Shown in pieces: positions 10,091 to 18,743 of a DNA stretch of 64,000 nt. Position 1 is the stretch's first letter; the number at the start of each line of letters is the position of its first letter. Made by a program: the position numbers and the translations under genes. The stretch is from Nocardia anaemiae NBRC 100462. GTDB taxonomy: Bacteria; Actinomycetota; Actinomycetes; Mycobacteriales; Mycobacteriaceae. The stretch spans positions 62,001 to 126,000 of the forward strand of contig NZ_BDAZ01000017.1 of NCBI RefSeq assembly GCF_001612725.1, in the 5' to 3' direction. The notes beneath the pieces were generated by a model. That model saw only the letters and a program-made list of their open reading frames with translations. It was not told the origin of the DNA and did not search any database.

Positions 10091-11101
10091 TCAGCGCATG
10101 CCCAGTGCCACGCGGGCCGCGACGGCTTCGACATTGTTCTTGTCGACGAAGGCGGGACCCGTCTGCACCGGTGCACCACCACCGACCGAGTTCAGATTCG
10201 TCCGATAAAGCTGCAGCAATACGATCGGCAGATAGCCCTGCTCGTACTGCTGTTGGTCCACGGCGAACAGCAGCTTCCCGGCCCGAATGGCCTCGACCAC
10301 ATCGGTATTCAGGTCGAAGGTAGCTACTGTCGCCGACGACTGCGATTCCTTCACCCCGTCCACCGCACGGGCGGCGACCTGCGAATTCAGTGTGAGCACG
10401 GCGTCGATGGACCTATCCGCCTCCAAAGCGCCCTTGATGCGGGACTGGGCATCGGTGGGATTGTTGATATCCACCTGCAGTGTGGTGCCATTGCCGAAGG
10501 CCTTGGTCGCGCCGTCACAGCGCTGGTTGGCACCGATATTGCCTGCCTCGTGGATCACGCACAGCAGCTTCTTGCGGCCCGCGTCGGCGAGGCGCTTACC
10601 CGCGGACTGCCCGGCCAGCGTTTCGCTCTGTCCCACATGGCCGATCGCGCCGAACTTTGCGCTCTCGCTCTCGCCGGAGTTGATGGTCACCACCGGAATG
10701 CCCGCGGCAACAGCCTTTTCGATCGAGGGGCGCAAAGCTTCAGGGTTCGCCATTGATACTACGAGACCGTCCACGCCCTGTGCGACCGCGTTATCGATGA
10801 GTTTGGCCTGCTGGCCCGGATCGCCCGAGGAGTTGTATTCGACGCGGACACCGAGATCCTTGCCAGCCGACTCCGCGCCGTTCTTGACGACATTCCAGAA
10901 GGCGTCGCCGGGGCTACCGTGCGTCACCACTGCGACCGAACCCAATTTGCCATGGACTACCGGAGATTGAGTCGGCGCGGCAACATCCGCGCCCGGACCC
11001 GTACACGCGGCGAGGAGGGTGGCCGCGGCCAGCCACGGCAGCACGCGGCGGGATCGCCGCCACCATGGCGTGCCTATCTCGAGCGACATCGTTGTCATCA
11101 C
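10091..11101 (-). CDS. periplasmic-type sugar-binding lipoprotein (RbsB family)
   Basis: The product is 336 aa. A signal sequence with twin arginines (WRRSRRVLP) and lipobox LLAAC anchors it outside the membrane. The mature part is a type 1 periplasmic-binding fold: VAVVTHGSPGDAFWNVVKNG, then GLVVSMANPEALRPSIEKAV and IPVVTINSGES, ending with AVDQQQYEQGYLPIVLL. These are hallmarks of CUT2 sugar-binding proteins. It delivers substrate to the permease and ATPase encoded next. The start could also be the in-frame ATG four codons downstream. Confidence 0.9.
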   Translation of the reverse strand: MMTTMSLEIGTPWWRRSRRVLPWLAAATLLAACTGPGADVAAPTQSPVVHGKLGSVAVVTHGSPGDAFWNVVKNGAESAGKDLGVRVEYNSSGDPGQQAKLIDNAVAQGVDGLVVSMANPEALRPSIEKAVAAGIPVVTINSGESESAKFGAIGHVGQSETLAGQSAGKRLADAGRKKLLCVIHEAGNIGANQRCDGATKAFGNGTTLQVDINNPTDAQSRIKGALEADRSIDAVLTLNSQVAARAVDGVKESQSSATVATFDLNTDVVEAIRAGKLLFAVDQQQYEQGYLPIVLLQLYRTNLNSVGGGAPVQTGPAFVDKNNVEAVAARVALGMR

Positions 11102-11108
11102 TTCCCAT

Positions 11109-12011
11109 CTAGATTCGAACTGAGCCGAGCGCGGAAGCTATGCCCGCAAGGTGGATCAGACTGCGGGCGGCGTCGCGGCTCGACCGTTGCGCCGAATCGT
11201 CGGGGCGCAATGCCGTGTCCTGTTCGATGACATACCAGCCGCGGTAACCTGCGGCGTGCACGCTGCGCACCAGGGCCTCGATGTCGATATCGCCGTCGCC
11301 GAGCGAAACGTAGATGCCGTGGCGGACGGCGTCGCTGTATTCCATTGCGCCGCTGCGCACTTGAGCGGCTATCGTCTTGCGCACATCCTTGAGATGGATA
11401 TGTCCGATGCGATCCGGATAGCGCTGGGCGAGACGCACCGGGTCGGTGCCGCCGATGAGCAGATGGCCGGTATCCAGGCACAGGTCCAGATCGGAATCGG
11501 TGAGGAACCTCTCGACTTCGGCTTTGTTCTCGACGTAGGTGCCGGCGTGGGGGTGCAAGGTGGTGCGCAATCCGAATTCGGCGGCGACATCCCGGATGGC
11601 GGCGGCGGTTTCGATCAGCGTCCGCCATTCTTCGCCGGAAAGTGCTGGGCGCGTGTCATATCCGTCGAGTCCGGTCGCGGCTGCGAGGACGATCACCTCC
11701 GCACCCGTCGCCGCGAAAAGCGCGGCGTTCTCGCGTGCGGTCTCGATCGCCTGTTCCGGGTCGCGGTGCAATGCGAGGGCGAGGAAGCCACCAACCGAGG
11801 CTATGTCGAAATCGTCGAGCAGCGAGCGTAATTCGGCTGGATTCCGCGGTAGATAGCCGGGCGGACCCAATTCCGTCGCGGAGATGCCGAGGGCGGCCAT
11901 CTCGGCGAGGACGGTCCGCGCGTCGAGCACGTGACCCCAGCCGGGAACTTCGCAGACGCCCCAGGAGATCGGCGCGGCCGCGATGCGCAGTGGATAGCGA
12001 GGTTCGGTCAT
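11109..12011 (-). CDS. TIM-barrel isomerase/dehydratase, IolE-like
   Basis: The product is 300 aa of the xylose-isomerase-like TIM-barrel fold. Family features are APISWGVCEVPGWG at the N-terminus, the metal-binding glutamate/histidine strands (TTLHPHAGTYVENKAEVERF, LDLCLDTGHLLIGG, IGHIHLKDVR) and a late glutamate in WYVIEQD. The pattern is that of IolE (2-keto-myo-inositol dehydratase) and its relatives; IolE versus an IolH-type isomerase is not certain. It is the first gene of the operon, 36 nt from its operator. GGAGAG precedes the ATG. Confidence 0.82.
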   Translation of the reverse strand: MTEPRYPLRIAAAPISWGVCEVPGWGHVLDARTVLAEMAALGISATELGPPGYLPRNPAELRSLLDDFDIASVGGFLALALHRDPEQAIETARENAALFAATGAEVIVLAAATGLDGYDTRPALSGEEWRTLIETAAAIRDVAAEFGLRTTLHPHAGTYVENKAEVERFLTDSDLDLCLDTGHLLIGGTDPVRLAQRYPDRIGHIHLKDVRKTIAAQVRSGAMEYSDAVRHGIYVSLGDGDIDIEALVRSVHAAGYRGWYVIEQDTALRPDDSAQRSSRDAARSLIHLAGIASALGSVRI

Positions 12012-12047
12012 CCGGGCTCTCCGACCTTCGGTGTCGATCTGGCGCTA

Positions 12048-12089
12048 TTGGAGCGCTCCAACTATGTAACGTGGGTCATAGTGTGTCAA
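12048..12089 (-). promoter_or_regulatory. promoter and palindromic operator of the iolE-ABC-iolD operon
   Basis: On the minus strand a -35 TTGACA (12084-12089) and -10 CATAGT (12061-12066) are separated by 17 bp. The perfect 14-bp palindrome TTGGAGCGCTCCAA (12048-12061) begins at the -10 edge and covers the expected start of transcription, as for a LacI-type repressor. A second site with the same GAGCGCTC core lies at 12183-12194. Confidence 0.8.
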
Positions 12090-12182
12090 GTACTGCATCG
12101 GTCGCTGTTTTATCGCTGCTACCAGCGAAATTACCGCTTCCAGCGGAAATACCCGGCGCTCGTGATGAGAAAAATGTCGGAT

Positions 12183-12223
12183 TAGAGCGCTCTATTGAAC
12201 TGAGCACGCCGACCTTGTAACGT
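12183..12223 (+). promoter_or_regulatory. promoter and second operator, lacI side
   Basis: A -35 TTGAAC (12195-12200) and -10 TAACGT (12218-12223) with 17-bp spacing face the LacI gene. The palindrome TAGAGCGCTCTA (12183-12194) abuts the -35. With the site at 12048 it makes a pair 134 bp apart, which could allow looping and autoregulation. Confidence 0.75.
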
Positions 12224-12260
12224 CCCGTCACGGCAGGAGCACATGCGGAACGGAGGCGAT

Positions 12261-13265
12261 ATGGCGCGACCGACCATGGAGGACGTCGCCGCCCGCGCCG
12301 GGGTATCCCGCGCGCTGGTCTCCCTGGTCATGCGCAACTCCCCCAAGGTCAGCGAACATCGTCGTCGCGCGGTGCTCGCAGCCGCGAAGGAGCTCGGATA
12401 TCAGCCGCACATCATGGCGCGGTCGCTGGCCAGCCGTACCTCGAACATTATCGGCGTCATGGTCTCCGACCTGCGCAATGCGTTCTTCGCCGACGTGGTG
12501 GAGGGCATGGACGCGGCCGCGCAGGACGCAGGGCTGGAGCTGATCCTCAATACCGGACGGCGCAGTGCCGCCCGCGAGCGGACCGCGCTGGAGAGCCTGC
12601 TGTCCTTCCGCCCCGGCGGCGTCATCCTGCTCTCGCCCGTACTGCCGGTGGCGGCCATTCGCGATGCCGCCGAGAAGTGTCCGATCGTGCTCATTTCGCG
12701 CAGCTCCAACATTGCGGACGTCGATACCGTCAATGACGACGGCGAGATCGGCGCCGCGCTTGCCGTCGATCATCTGGTCTCGCTCGGCCACCGCCGGATC
12801 GTGCATCTCGACGGCGGCGGGGCCTTCACCTCGGCCGCACGCCGTCGCGGCTACCGCAGCGCGATGGCGCGAAATGGGTTGGAGCCCATGACCATCACCA
12901 GCGAGCACACCGACTCGGCGGGAATCTCAGCGGTCCACAAGCTACTGAACCTGTTCTCCCCTGACAACTTTCCCACCGCACTGGTGTGCGGCAACGACTT
13001 CAACGCGGTCGGCGCGATGTCGGCGCTGGAAGATGCCGGACTCTCAGTGCCGCACGATGTTTCGGTCGTCGGCTACGACAACACGTCGCTGGCGGCGCTG
13101 CGCCATGTCTCCCTGACCACCATCGATCAACCACGAATTCAGATGGGCCGCTTGGCAATCGAGGCGCTCATCGAACGACTGCGCGATGGCCGTGCCGAAC
13201 CGGTACGCCGCCGACTGGAACCTTCATTGGTCGTCCGTGCGACGACCGCGGCACCGCGCAACTGA
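12261..13265 (+). CDS. LacI-family transcriptional regulator of the cyclitol cluster
   Basis: The product is 334 aa. The N-terminal LacI HTH is MEDVAARAGVSRALVSLVMR, with hinge region GYQPHIMARSLASRTSNIIG. The sugar-binding core follows (GVMVSDLRNAFFADVVEGMD, VVGYDNTSLAALRHVSLTTI). ATG 12261 has GGAGG 4 nt upstream and gives the usual start MARPTMEDV; an ATG at 12243 with AGGAG is an alternative adding six residues. It lies between two GAGCGCTC palindromes and the divergent operon, so it is the probable repressor of both directions, with an inositol-type inducer inferred. Confidence 0.9.
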   Translation: MARPTMEDVAARAGVSRALVSLVMRNSPKVSEHRRRAVLAAAKELGYQPHIMARSLASRTSNIIGVMVSDLRNAFFADVVEGMDAAAQDAGLELILNTGRRSAARERTALESLLSFRPGGVILLSPVLPVAAIRDAAEKCPIVLISRSSNIADVDTVNDDGEIGAALAVDHLVSLGHRRIVHLDGGGAFTSAARRRGYRSAMARNGLEPMTITSEHTDSAGISAVHKLLNLFSPDNFPTALVCGNDFNAVGAMSALEDAGLSVPHDVSVVGYDNTSLAALRHVSLTTIDQPRIQMGRLAIEALIERLRDGRAEPVRRRLEPSLVVRATTAAPRN

Positions 13266-13313
13266 CCCGTTTCGACACCACCGCTGGTTCGTGTTTCACT
13301 AGGAGGAGAGCCG

Positions 13314-14333
13314 ATGACATCAGCACACACCGTCACGCTGGGCGTGGCAGGCACCGGCCGTATCGGTACCTTCCATGCCGAAACACTGAAGCATCTGCCC
13401 GGTGTCGAGGCCGTCATCGTCGCGGACGCCGCCGCCGAACGCGCCCACGCCGCCGCCACCAAACTCGGCGTGCAAGCCGTCCCCGACATCGACGCGCTCT
13501 TCGCCGCCCCACTCGACGGCCTGATCATCGCCACCGCCACCGACGCCCACCCCGAACTCATCACCCGTGCCGTCGACGCGGGCATCCCCGTCTTTTGCGA
13601 AAAGCCGGTAGCCGCCGATATCCAAGGCACCCGCGAAGTCATCGCCCGCCTCGAAAACTCCACCGTCCCAGTCCAAATCGGCTTCCAACGCCGCTTCGAC
13701 ACCGGCTATCGCGCCGCCCGCGATGCCATCGCCTCCGGTTCCCTCGGTTGGCTGCACACCTTGCGTGCGACCACGCTGGACCCTGCGCCACCGCCTGCCG
13801 AATACATTGGACGTTCCGGCGGGTTGTTCCGCGACTGCGGGGTCCATGATTTCGACATAATCCGCTGGGTGACCGGCCGCGAAGTAGTCGAGGTCTACGC
13901 CACCGGCGCCAACCGAGGCGCCCAATTCTTCACCGACGCCGGGGATTCAGACACCGCCGCAGTCCTGCTCCGCTTGGATGACGACACCCTGGCGACTGTC
14001 TCCCTCGGCCGTTACAACGGTGCGGGTTACGACGTCCGACTGGAGGCGCTGGGCTCCCTCGGGAACGCCATAGTCGGGCTGGACGACCGAGCACCTCTCA
14101 CCTCAGTCGAACCTGGCTACGCGCCTTCAGGTCTACCCGCCTACCCTGGATTCATGGAACGCTTCCGTCGGGCGTACACCGACGAACTCGCCGCGTTCCT
14201 ATCCGTAGTAACCGGCGACCTCGAAAACCCCTGCGCCCCATCTGACGCCCTAGCAGCCTTCTGCATCGCCGAAGCCTGCGAACTCTCACGGCGCGAAGGC
14301 CGCCCGGTCGCAGTAGCCGAAGTCAGCCGGTGA
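13314..14333 (+). CDS. Gfo/Idh/MocA-family inositol dehydrogenase, IolG-like
   Basis: The product is 339 aa. The NAD motif is LGVAGTGRIGTFHAETLKHL, followed by VFCEKPVAADIQGTRE with the catalytic lysine of the EKP motif, QIGFQRRFDTGYRAARDAI, and GGLFRDCGVHDFDIIRWVTG with the conserved D-x-x-x-H substrate residues. These match myo- or scyllo-inositol 2-dehydrogenases. GGAGGAG lies 8 nt upstream. It follows the LacI gene by 48 bp, probably in one transcript. It would supply the inosose used by the IolE-like and IolD enzymes on the other strand. Confidence 0.88.
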   Translation: MTSAHTVTLGVAGTGRIGTFHAETLKHLPGVEAVIVADAAAERAHAAATKLGVQAVPDIDALFAAPLDGLIIATATDAHPELITRAVDAGIPVFCEKPVAADIQGTREVIARLENSTVPVQIGFQRRFDTGYRAARDAIASGSLGWLHTLRATTLDPAPPPAEYIGRSGGLFRDCGVHDFDIIRWVTGREVVEVYATGANRGAQFFTDAGDSDTAAVLLRLDDDTLATVSLGRYNGAGYDVRLEALGSLGNAIVGLDDRAPLTSVEPGYAPSGLPAYPGFMERFRRAYTDELAAFLSVVTGDLENPCAPSDALAAFCIAEACELSRREGRPVAVAEVSR

Positions 14334-14347
14334 ACTTCAAACCCGGG

Positions 14348-14602
14348 TCACCTCCTTGCACGCAATATCGCCCGTAGTTCGTCGGGGTGCAGCCATCGAC
14401 GTCGGCGATGAATCATCCGGTGGCAGTTCGAGCAGAGCAGGATCAGATCGGATAGGTTTGTGGCCGTCTCGCCTGGCCAGGTGCATCTCGACCGGCGACT
14501 GCAGGAAATCTTCCAAGACCTCTTTGTCCGAGTTCGACCCGCGATGAATCGTTGCCAGGGGCTGACTTCAGCCTGTGACAAATCCGGTCGGCTCGGAAAC
14601 AC
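14348..14602 (-). pseudogene. C-terminal remnant of an HNH endonuclease
   Basis: The 3' half of this frame reads ETATNLSDLILLCSNCHRMI followed by HRRRRWLHPDELRAILRA, the second half of a McrA-type HNH nuclease. The first histidine half (expected as E-V-H-H) is not in this frame; a neighbouring frame carries VEMHLARRDG just upstream, so a frameshift has probably broken the motif. No N-terminal domain precedes it, since the deazaflavin-type gene ends at 14624. It is regarded as decayed rather than a functional 84-aa protein. Confidence 0.55.
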
Positions 14603-14623
14603 ATCGGTCGCGATGCGGCTCGG

Positions 14624-15085
14624 TCACAGGGGGTGGAGGCGGACTATGGCGGTGCCGCGGGATAGGGCGGTGCGAAGGGAGGGGAGGTTTACCGTGCCGT
14701 CTGGGTCTAGGTGGATTTTGGCGAAGCGGCCGTGGGCTGGGTTTTGGGCGAGGATTTCGCGGTAGAGGGTGGCGGCTCGCGTTTCGTCGGTGATGACTTC
14801 GTGGGTCGCTTGGATGTGGCTGCCGCGCAGGAGGATTCGGACGGGGGTGTTGGGGATGAGGTTGTGTCGCCAGGTGGCGGCGGTGCCGATGAGGAGGTGG
14901 CCTTCGTGTTCGGCGTAGCCGACGGGGTTGGCGTATTCGCGGCCGGTTTTGCGGCCGGAGACGGTGATGATGAGGAGCTTCTTGCTGAGCAGGGGGTGCA
15001 GTGGGGAGCGGAGGATGAAGCGGACGACGGCGTCGCCGGTGCGTTGGATGCGGGACTGGGTGGTGCGGGTTTTGCTGCTGGTCAT
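14624..15085 (-). CDS. nitroreductase/deazaflavin (F420)-dependent family protein
   Basis: The product is 153 aa of the Ddn/DUF385 split-barrel family, abundant in F420-using actinobacteria. Typical segments are LLIITVSGRKTGREYANPVG, HLLIGTAATWRHNLIPNTPV and a late REILAQNPAHGRFAKIHLD. Members reduce quinones, nitroimidazoles or unknown cofactors using F420H2. The ATG at 15085 is preceded by GGAG. It is divergent from a TetR gene, and the shared promoter contains the palindrome at 15113-15128, so TetR control is likely. Confidence 0.85.
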   Translation of the reverse strand: MTSSKTRTTQSRIQRTGDAVVRFILRSPLHPLLSKKLLIITVSGRKTGREYANPVGYAEHEGHLLIGTAATWRHNLIPNTPVRILLRGSHIQATHEVITDETRAATLYREILAQNPAHGRFAKIHLDPDGTVNLPSLRTALSRGTAIVRLHPL

Positions 15086-15112
15086 GGGGTGGCTCCGATG
15101 ATCGGATAATTA

Positions 15113-15128
15113 CTGAGTTTATACTCAG
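15113..15128. promoter_or_regulatory. TetR-type operator between divergent genes
   Basis: CTGAGT TTAT ACTCAG is a perfect 6-bp inverted repeat with a 4-nt spacer, 28 bp from the reductase start and 59 bp from the TetR start, inside an AT-rich promoter stretch. Confidence 0.65.
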
Positions 15129-15186
15129 AAAATACGTCCGTGTGGGGCATGCTGCAAGGGTTGATCGGTGCGGAGCGGAGGTTGCG

Positions 15187-15807
15187 GTGGCTATGGCTGC
15201 GGATGGTGCGCGTGGGCAGCGCGGGCGACCGTCGACGGGGGTGCGGGAGTCGATTGCAGTTGCGGCGCAGGAGATTTTGGTTGAGGCCGGGTTGGCTCGG
15301 TTGTCCACGAAGGAGGTTGCGAAGCGGGCGGGGGTGGCCGAGTCGAGCATCTTTTATCACTTCGGCGATCGAATGGGGCTGTTGCAGGCGGTGATTCAGC
15401 GGCATTTGCGGCCGGTGAAGGATGTGCTCGGGGAGGTCGAGGAGGAGCCGGAGCTGCGGGCGGGGCTGGTGACGCTTGTCGAGGCGTTGGAGGAGTTCTT
15501 CGTGGATGCTATTCCGGTGATGGCTGCGGTGCAGTCGGATGTGGAGTTGCGTGCGAAGTTCGCGCAGCGCAGTCGGGAGTTGGATATCGGGCCGCATCGT
15601 GCGGTCGACGCCGTGGTCGCACACCTGTCGATGCCGCACGCCGACCGGCGCGTGCCCGAATCGGTAGATCTACGAGCTGCCGCTTTACTACTGGTCGGTG
15701 CTGCGCATCAGCGGGCGCTGCAACGTCAGCTGAGTCCGCCTGATGTGATCGCGGGACTGCCGACAATCGAATCCGTTGTCGATACGGTTATGCCGATCTT
15801 TGACTGA
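15187..15807 (+). CDS. TetR-family transcriptional regulator
   Basis: The product is 206 aa. The N-terminal HTH reads LSTKEVAKRAGVAESSIFYH with FGDRMGLL after it, diagnostic of TetR. The C-terminal ligand domain is alpha-helical and ends ESVVDTVMPIF. The GTG at 15187 has GGAGG 5 nt upstream; an ATG two codons later is the alternative. The in-frame extension to 15142 lies in the operator/promoter and is unlikely. It probably represses the divergent reductase gene. Confidence 0.88.
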   Translation: MAMAADGARGQRGRPSTGVRESIAVAAQEILVEAGLARLSTKEVAKRAGVAESSIFYHFGDRMGLLQAVIQRHLRPVKDVLGEVEEEPELRAGLVTLVEALEEFFVDAIPVMAAVQSDVELRAKFAQRSRELDIGPHRAVDAVVAHLSMPHADRRVPESVDLRAAALLLVGAAHQRALQRQLSPPDVIAGLPTIESVVDTVMPIFD

Positions 15808-16083
15808 TACCGTCGAGCGCAGTCGCGCAGGCGAACGGTCGAAGATCTCACGGAAATCGACCTGGCAACCGTCCGCGCAGTCAGTCTGGCTGCCCACGAG
15901 CGGGGGACAGCGAGACGGAACCGCTCGAGCGATTCCCTGACACACCGTCAATCGTTGGCGGGGCCTGGCCGGTATGACCGCTGCCAATCAGTCGACTCTT
16001 TGCAGTTGACGGGTGTATCGACCTGCGCCGCAGTCGTATACAACTCACGGTAATGATCGGCCACCGACGCGCGACGACCCGCG

Positions 16084-17487
16084 TCACGCAGGGAGGAGTC
16101 GACCGATTACCTCTGCCAGCTGCTTGACGTTGCGGCATTCGTGCATGGTGATGAGGTCGGCGTACACGTGCGCGGCGGAGTCGCCGGTGGACCAGGAGCG
16201 AGCTGGTTCGGGGTTGAGCCAGTAGGCGTGTTTGGCTCGGTCCGACATTGTTCGGAGGGCGGGGAGGTTGGGGTCGGTGCGGTTGGTGCGGGCGTCGCCG
16301 AGGATGAGCAGGGAGGTACGGGGGCCGAGAGCATCGAGGTAGTTGTCGACAAATCCTTGGAAGGCCTCGCCGTAGTTGCTGCTGCCGAAGCGAGCGACGT
16401 TGGTGTGGCGGATGATTCGTGCGGCAAGGTCGGGGGCCGGTGGTTCACCTGGGATGAAGTGGGCGGTGATTTCATCGCAGGTGTCGATGAAGCCGAAGCT
16501 GCGGACCTTGCTGAATTGGTCTTGTAGCGCTTGGACGAGTTGCAGCGTGAATTCGGCGAAACCCGTTACCGAGCCCGATAAGTCGGCGAGCACGACTAGA
16601 TCGGGGCGGCCGTGTTTGCGGGCGCGCAGGACCGGATCGATCGGCACACCCCCGGTTGCCATGGAGCGACGCAGGGTTCGGCGCATATCGATCTGGCCGC
16701 GAACCGCCTTGCGGCGACGGGCGGCGAGGCGGGTGGCGAGCTTGCGGGCCAAAGGGTTTACCAGGCGGCGCATTTCGGCGAGGTCTTGGGCGCGGGCGCC
16801 GAGGAAGTCGACCTGATCGGTACTGGATTCGACGCCGCGGCGGGCGATGTATTCGGTGCCGCGGAGTCGGGCGGAGCGCAGGCGTGCCTCGGTTTGGACG
16901 GCGGTGCGGAATTCGCGGAGGCGACGGTCGGCTTCGATGGTGCGGACGGCGGTGCCGAGATCGGCGCCCATGCGCTCGACGATGCGGTCGGTAAGTTCTT
17001 CTGGCCGTAGCGATTTCATGGTCAGATAGGAGGACCAGCCCGCACCCGATGCGGTGGTTACCGGGCGCGAGGGTGCGCCGGTGCCGACTCCACCGTAGCC
17101 GCCCAGTGCGGTGAGGGCTTGCCGGGCGAGTTCGGTGATGGCCGGGCGGTCGTCTCGAGCGAGTGCGTCCACCAGTCGGTCACGTAGCTCGTCGACGGAT
17201 TCGGAAGCCGACGGGGTTGCCGGTTGCTCGGCGGTCAGGAAGTAGAGGTCGAAGAGCTGGTCGAAAACGGCGCGCTGGCCGTTGCGGCGCAGCAGGCAGG
17301 CGGCCATGCCGGAGCGCAAGCGGTTCCGGTCGGACAGGCCGAGTGCGAGCATTGCCTCTGCGGCGTCGATGGTTTCGCTGGGACCAGCGGAGATGCCGTG
17401 GTCGCGCAACAATCCGACGAACTCGATCAGGCGATCGGTCATCGTGTCGGTGGTCTGCTCGGGGCCACGCCGCTCGAATGGCGTCAC
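16084..17487 (-). CDS. VWA-domain protein, CoxE family
   Basis: About 467 aa. The N-terminal part (MTDRLIEFVGLLRDHGISAG) and the C-terminal von Willebrand A domain match CoxE-type proteins that work with MoxR AAA+ ATPases in metalloenzyme maturation. The VWA metal site is VVLADLSGSVTGFAEFTLQL, with SLLILGDARTNRTDPNLPAL later. Starts are ambiguous: GTG at 17487 or 17490 with GGGAGG close upstream is preferred; GTG 17532 and ATG 17442 are alternatives. It follows the MoxR gene on the same strand. No CO-dehydrogenase-type enzyme genes are nearby, so the client is unknown. 276 bp of non-coding DNA lie beyond its 3' end. Confidence 0.85.
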   Translation of the reverse strand: MTPFERRGPEQTTDTMTDRLIEFVGLLRDHGISAGPSETIDAAEAMLALGLSDRNRLRSGMAACLLRRNGQRAVFDQLFDLYFLTAEQPATPSASESVDELRDRLVDALARDDRPAITELARQALTALGGYGGVGTGAPSRPVTTASGAGWSSYLTMKSLRPEELTDRIVERMGADLGTAVRTIEADRRLREFRTAVQTEARLRSARLRGTEYIARRGVESSTDQVDFLGARAQDLAEMRRLVNPLARKLATRLAARRRKAVRGQIDMRRTLRRSMATGGVPIDPVLRARKHGRPDLVVLADLSGSVTGFAEFTLQLVQALQDQFSKVRSFGFIDTCDEITAHFIPGEPPAPDLAARIIRHTNVARFGSSNYGEAFQGFVDNYLDALGPRTSLLILGDARTNRTDPNLPALRTMSDRAKHAYWLNPEPARSWSTGDSAAHVYADLITMHECRNVKQLAEVIGRLLPA

Positions 17488-17629
17488 CACGCGCCCTCCC
17501 TCGACACCCGCCCCTGTTGCCCCGATCGGCACCCGTTACCGGTGCCTCCTGAGAGCGCGGATTCCGCGAAACGTCGCGGCACTCGACGGGGGACGCATGC
17601 CTGCTCTATGCGTCGTGGGGTTGCGGCGA

Positions 17630-18520
17630 TCATGACGGTCTGCGCTCGCTGGGATCGACTGCGGGAAGTTCGAGGCGGTCGATGGCGATGCGGTGGTCGG
17701 CTTGGTATTTGAGCAACACACCGAGGGTGGATCGGATGACGGTGCCGGCGAGGTTGCGGGCGCCAAGGGCCACGAGAGTTCTTGCCCAGTCGACGGTTTC
17801 GGCGATCGACGGAGGTTTGCGGAGGGTGAGTTCGCGGAGCGCGGCGACGGTTCGCACTACCGGCTCACCCAGTGTTTCGTCTAGCTCGGGCACCTTCATG
17901 CGGACGATCGCGCGCTCCAATTCCGCTGTCGGATAGTCGATATGGAGGTAGAGGCAGCGGCGCTTCAACGCTTCGGAGAGATCGCGGTTGGCGTTCGAGG
18001 TGACGATGACGAAGGGCTTGCGGACGGCGGTTACCGTGCCGAGTTCGGGGATGCTGACCTGGTAGTCGCCCAGGACCTCGAGTAGCAGACCTTCGAGTTC
18101 TATATCGGCCTTGTCGAGTTCGTCGATGAGCAGCACAGTCGGATGCGGATTCCGGATCGCGGCCAGTAGCGGGCGCTGCAGCAGGAATTCTTCGGTGAAG
18201 ACGTGGTCGCGGGTGCTGTCCCAGCCCTCGTCGTCCGTTGCGGTGATGCGCAGCAATTGCTTGGCGTGATTCCACTCGTAGAGCGCACGGGCCTCGTCGA
18301 TGCCCTCGTAGCACTGCAGGCGCACGAGGTCGGAGGCGGTGGCGGTGGCGATCGCGTTGGCCAGCTCGGTCTTGCCGACACCCGCCGGCCCCTCGATCAG
18401 CAGGGGCTTGCCCAGGTGACCGGCGAGGAATACCGCGGTGGCGATGTCGGTGGAGGGCAGGTATCCGGCGTCGGTGAGCCGCCGCGTCACCTCGTCGACC
18501 GAGCCAAAGAACTTACTCAT
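17630..18520 (-). CDS. MoxR-family AAA+ ATPase
   Basis: The product is 296 aa. Walker A is LLIEGPAGVGKTELANAIA, Walker B is TVLLIDELDKADIELEGLLL, sensor 1 is FVIVTSNANRDLSEALKRRC. This is the MoxR/CoxD ATPase that partners with VWA proteins as a chaperone for metallo-cofactor insertion or complex assembly. The ATG at 18520 starts MSKFFGSVDEV. The in-frame open stretch to 19300 has no homology and overlaps the opposite-strand secreted-protein gene. It is transcribed first in the pair. Confidence 0.9.
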   Translation of the reverse strand: MSKFFGSVDEVTRRLTDAGYLPSTDIATAVFLAGHLGKPLLIEGPAGVGKTELANAIATATASDLVRLQCYEGIDEARALYEWNHAKQLLRITATDDEGWDSTRDHVFTEEFLLQRPLLAAIRNPHPTVLLIDELDKADIELEGLLLEVLGDYQVSIPELGTVTAVRKPFVIVTSNANRDLSEALKRRCLYLHIDYPTAELERAIVRMKVPELDETLGEPVVRTVAALRELTLRKPPSIAETVDWARTLVALGARNLAGTVIRSTLGVLLKYQADHRIAIDRLELPAVDPSERRPS

Positions 18521-18743
18521 CGGTAACAGTCTAGAACCAGCGGATTTCCACCCCATCCCTGAGGCCGACACCCACCACCTCGGGGACTCGTCATACCAAA
18601 GGATGAATCTTCCTGAAATCGTGTTCGCACCATTGCCATTCGTTCGGGCGCGGCCGAGTGTGGACGTGCAAATCGTTGCATTGCCGGGCCATTCGGCGAG
18701 CGACGACGGCGTCTTTCGGACGCGCAGATAGAAAGGATCCACG

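Noticed and set aside
17490..17636. 48-codon minus-strand frame between moxR and the VWA gene
   Set aside because: It starts inside the moxR stop, is Arg/Gly-rich and overlaps likely VWA starts; no evidence of a separate protein.
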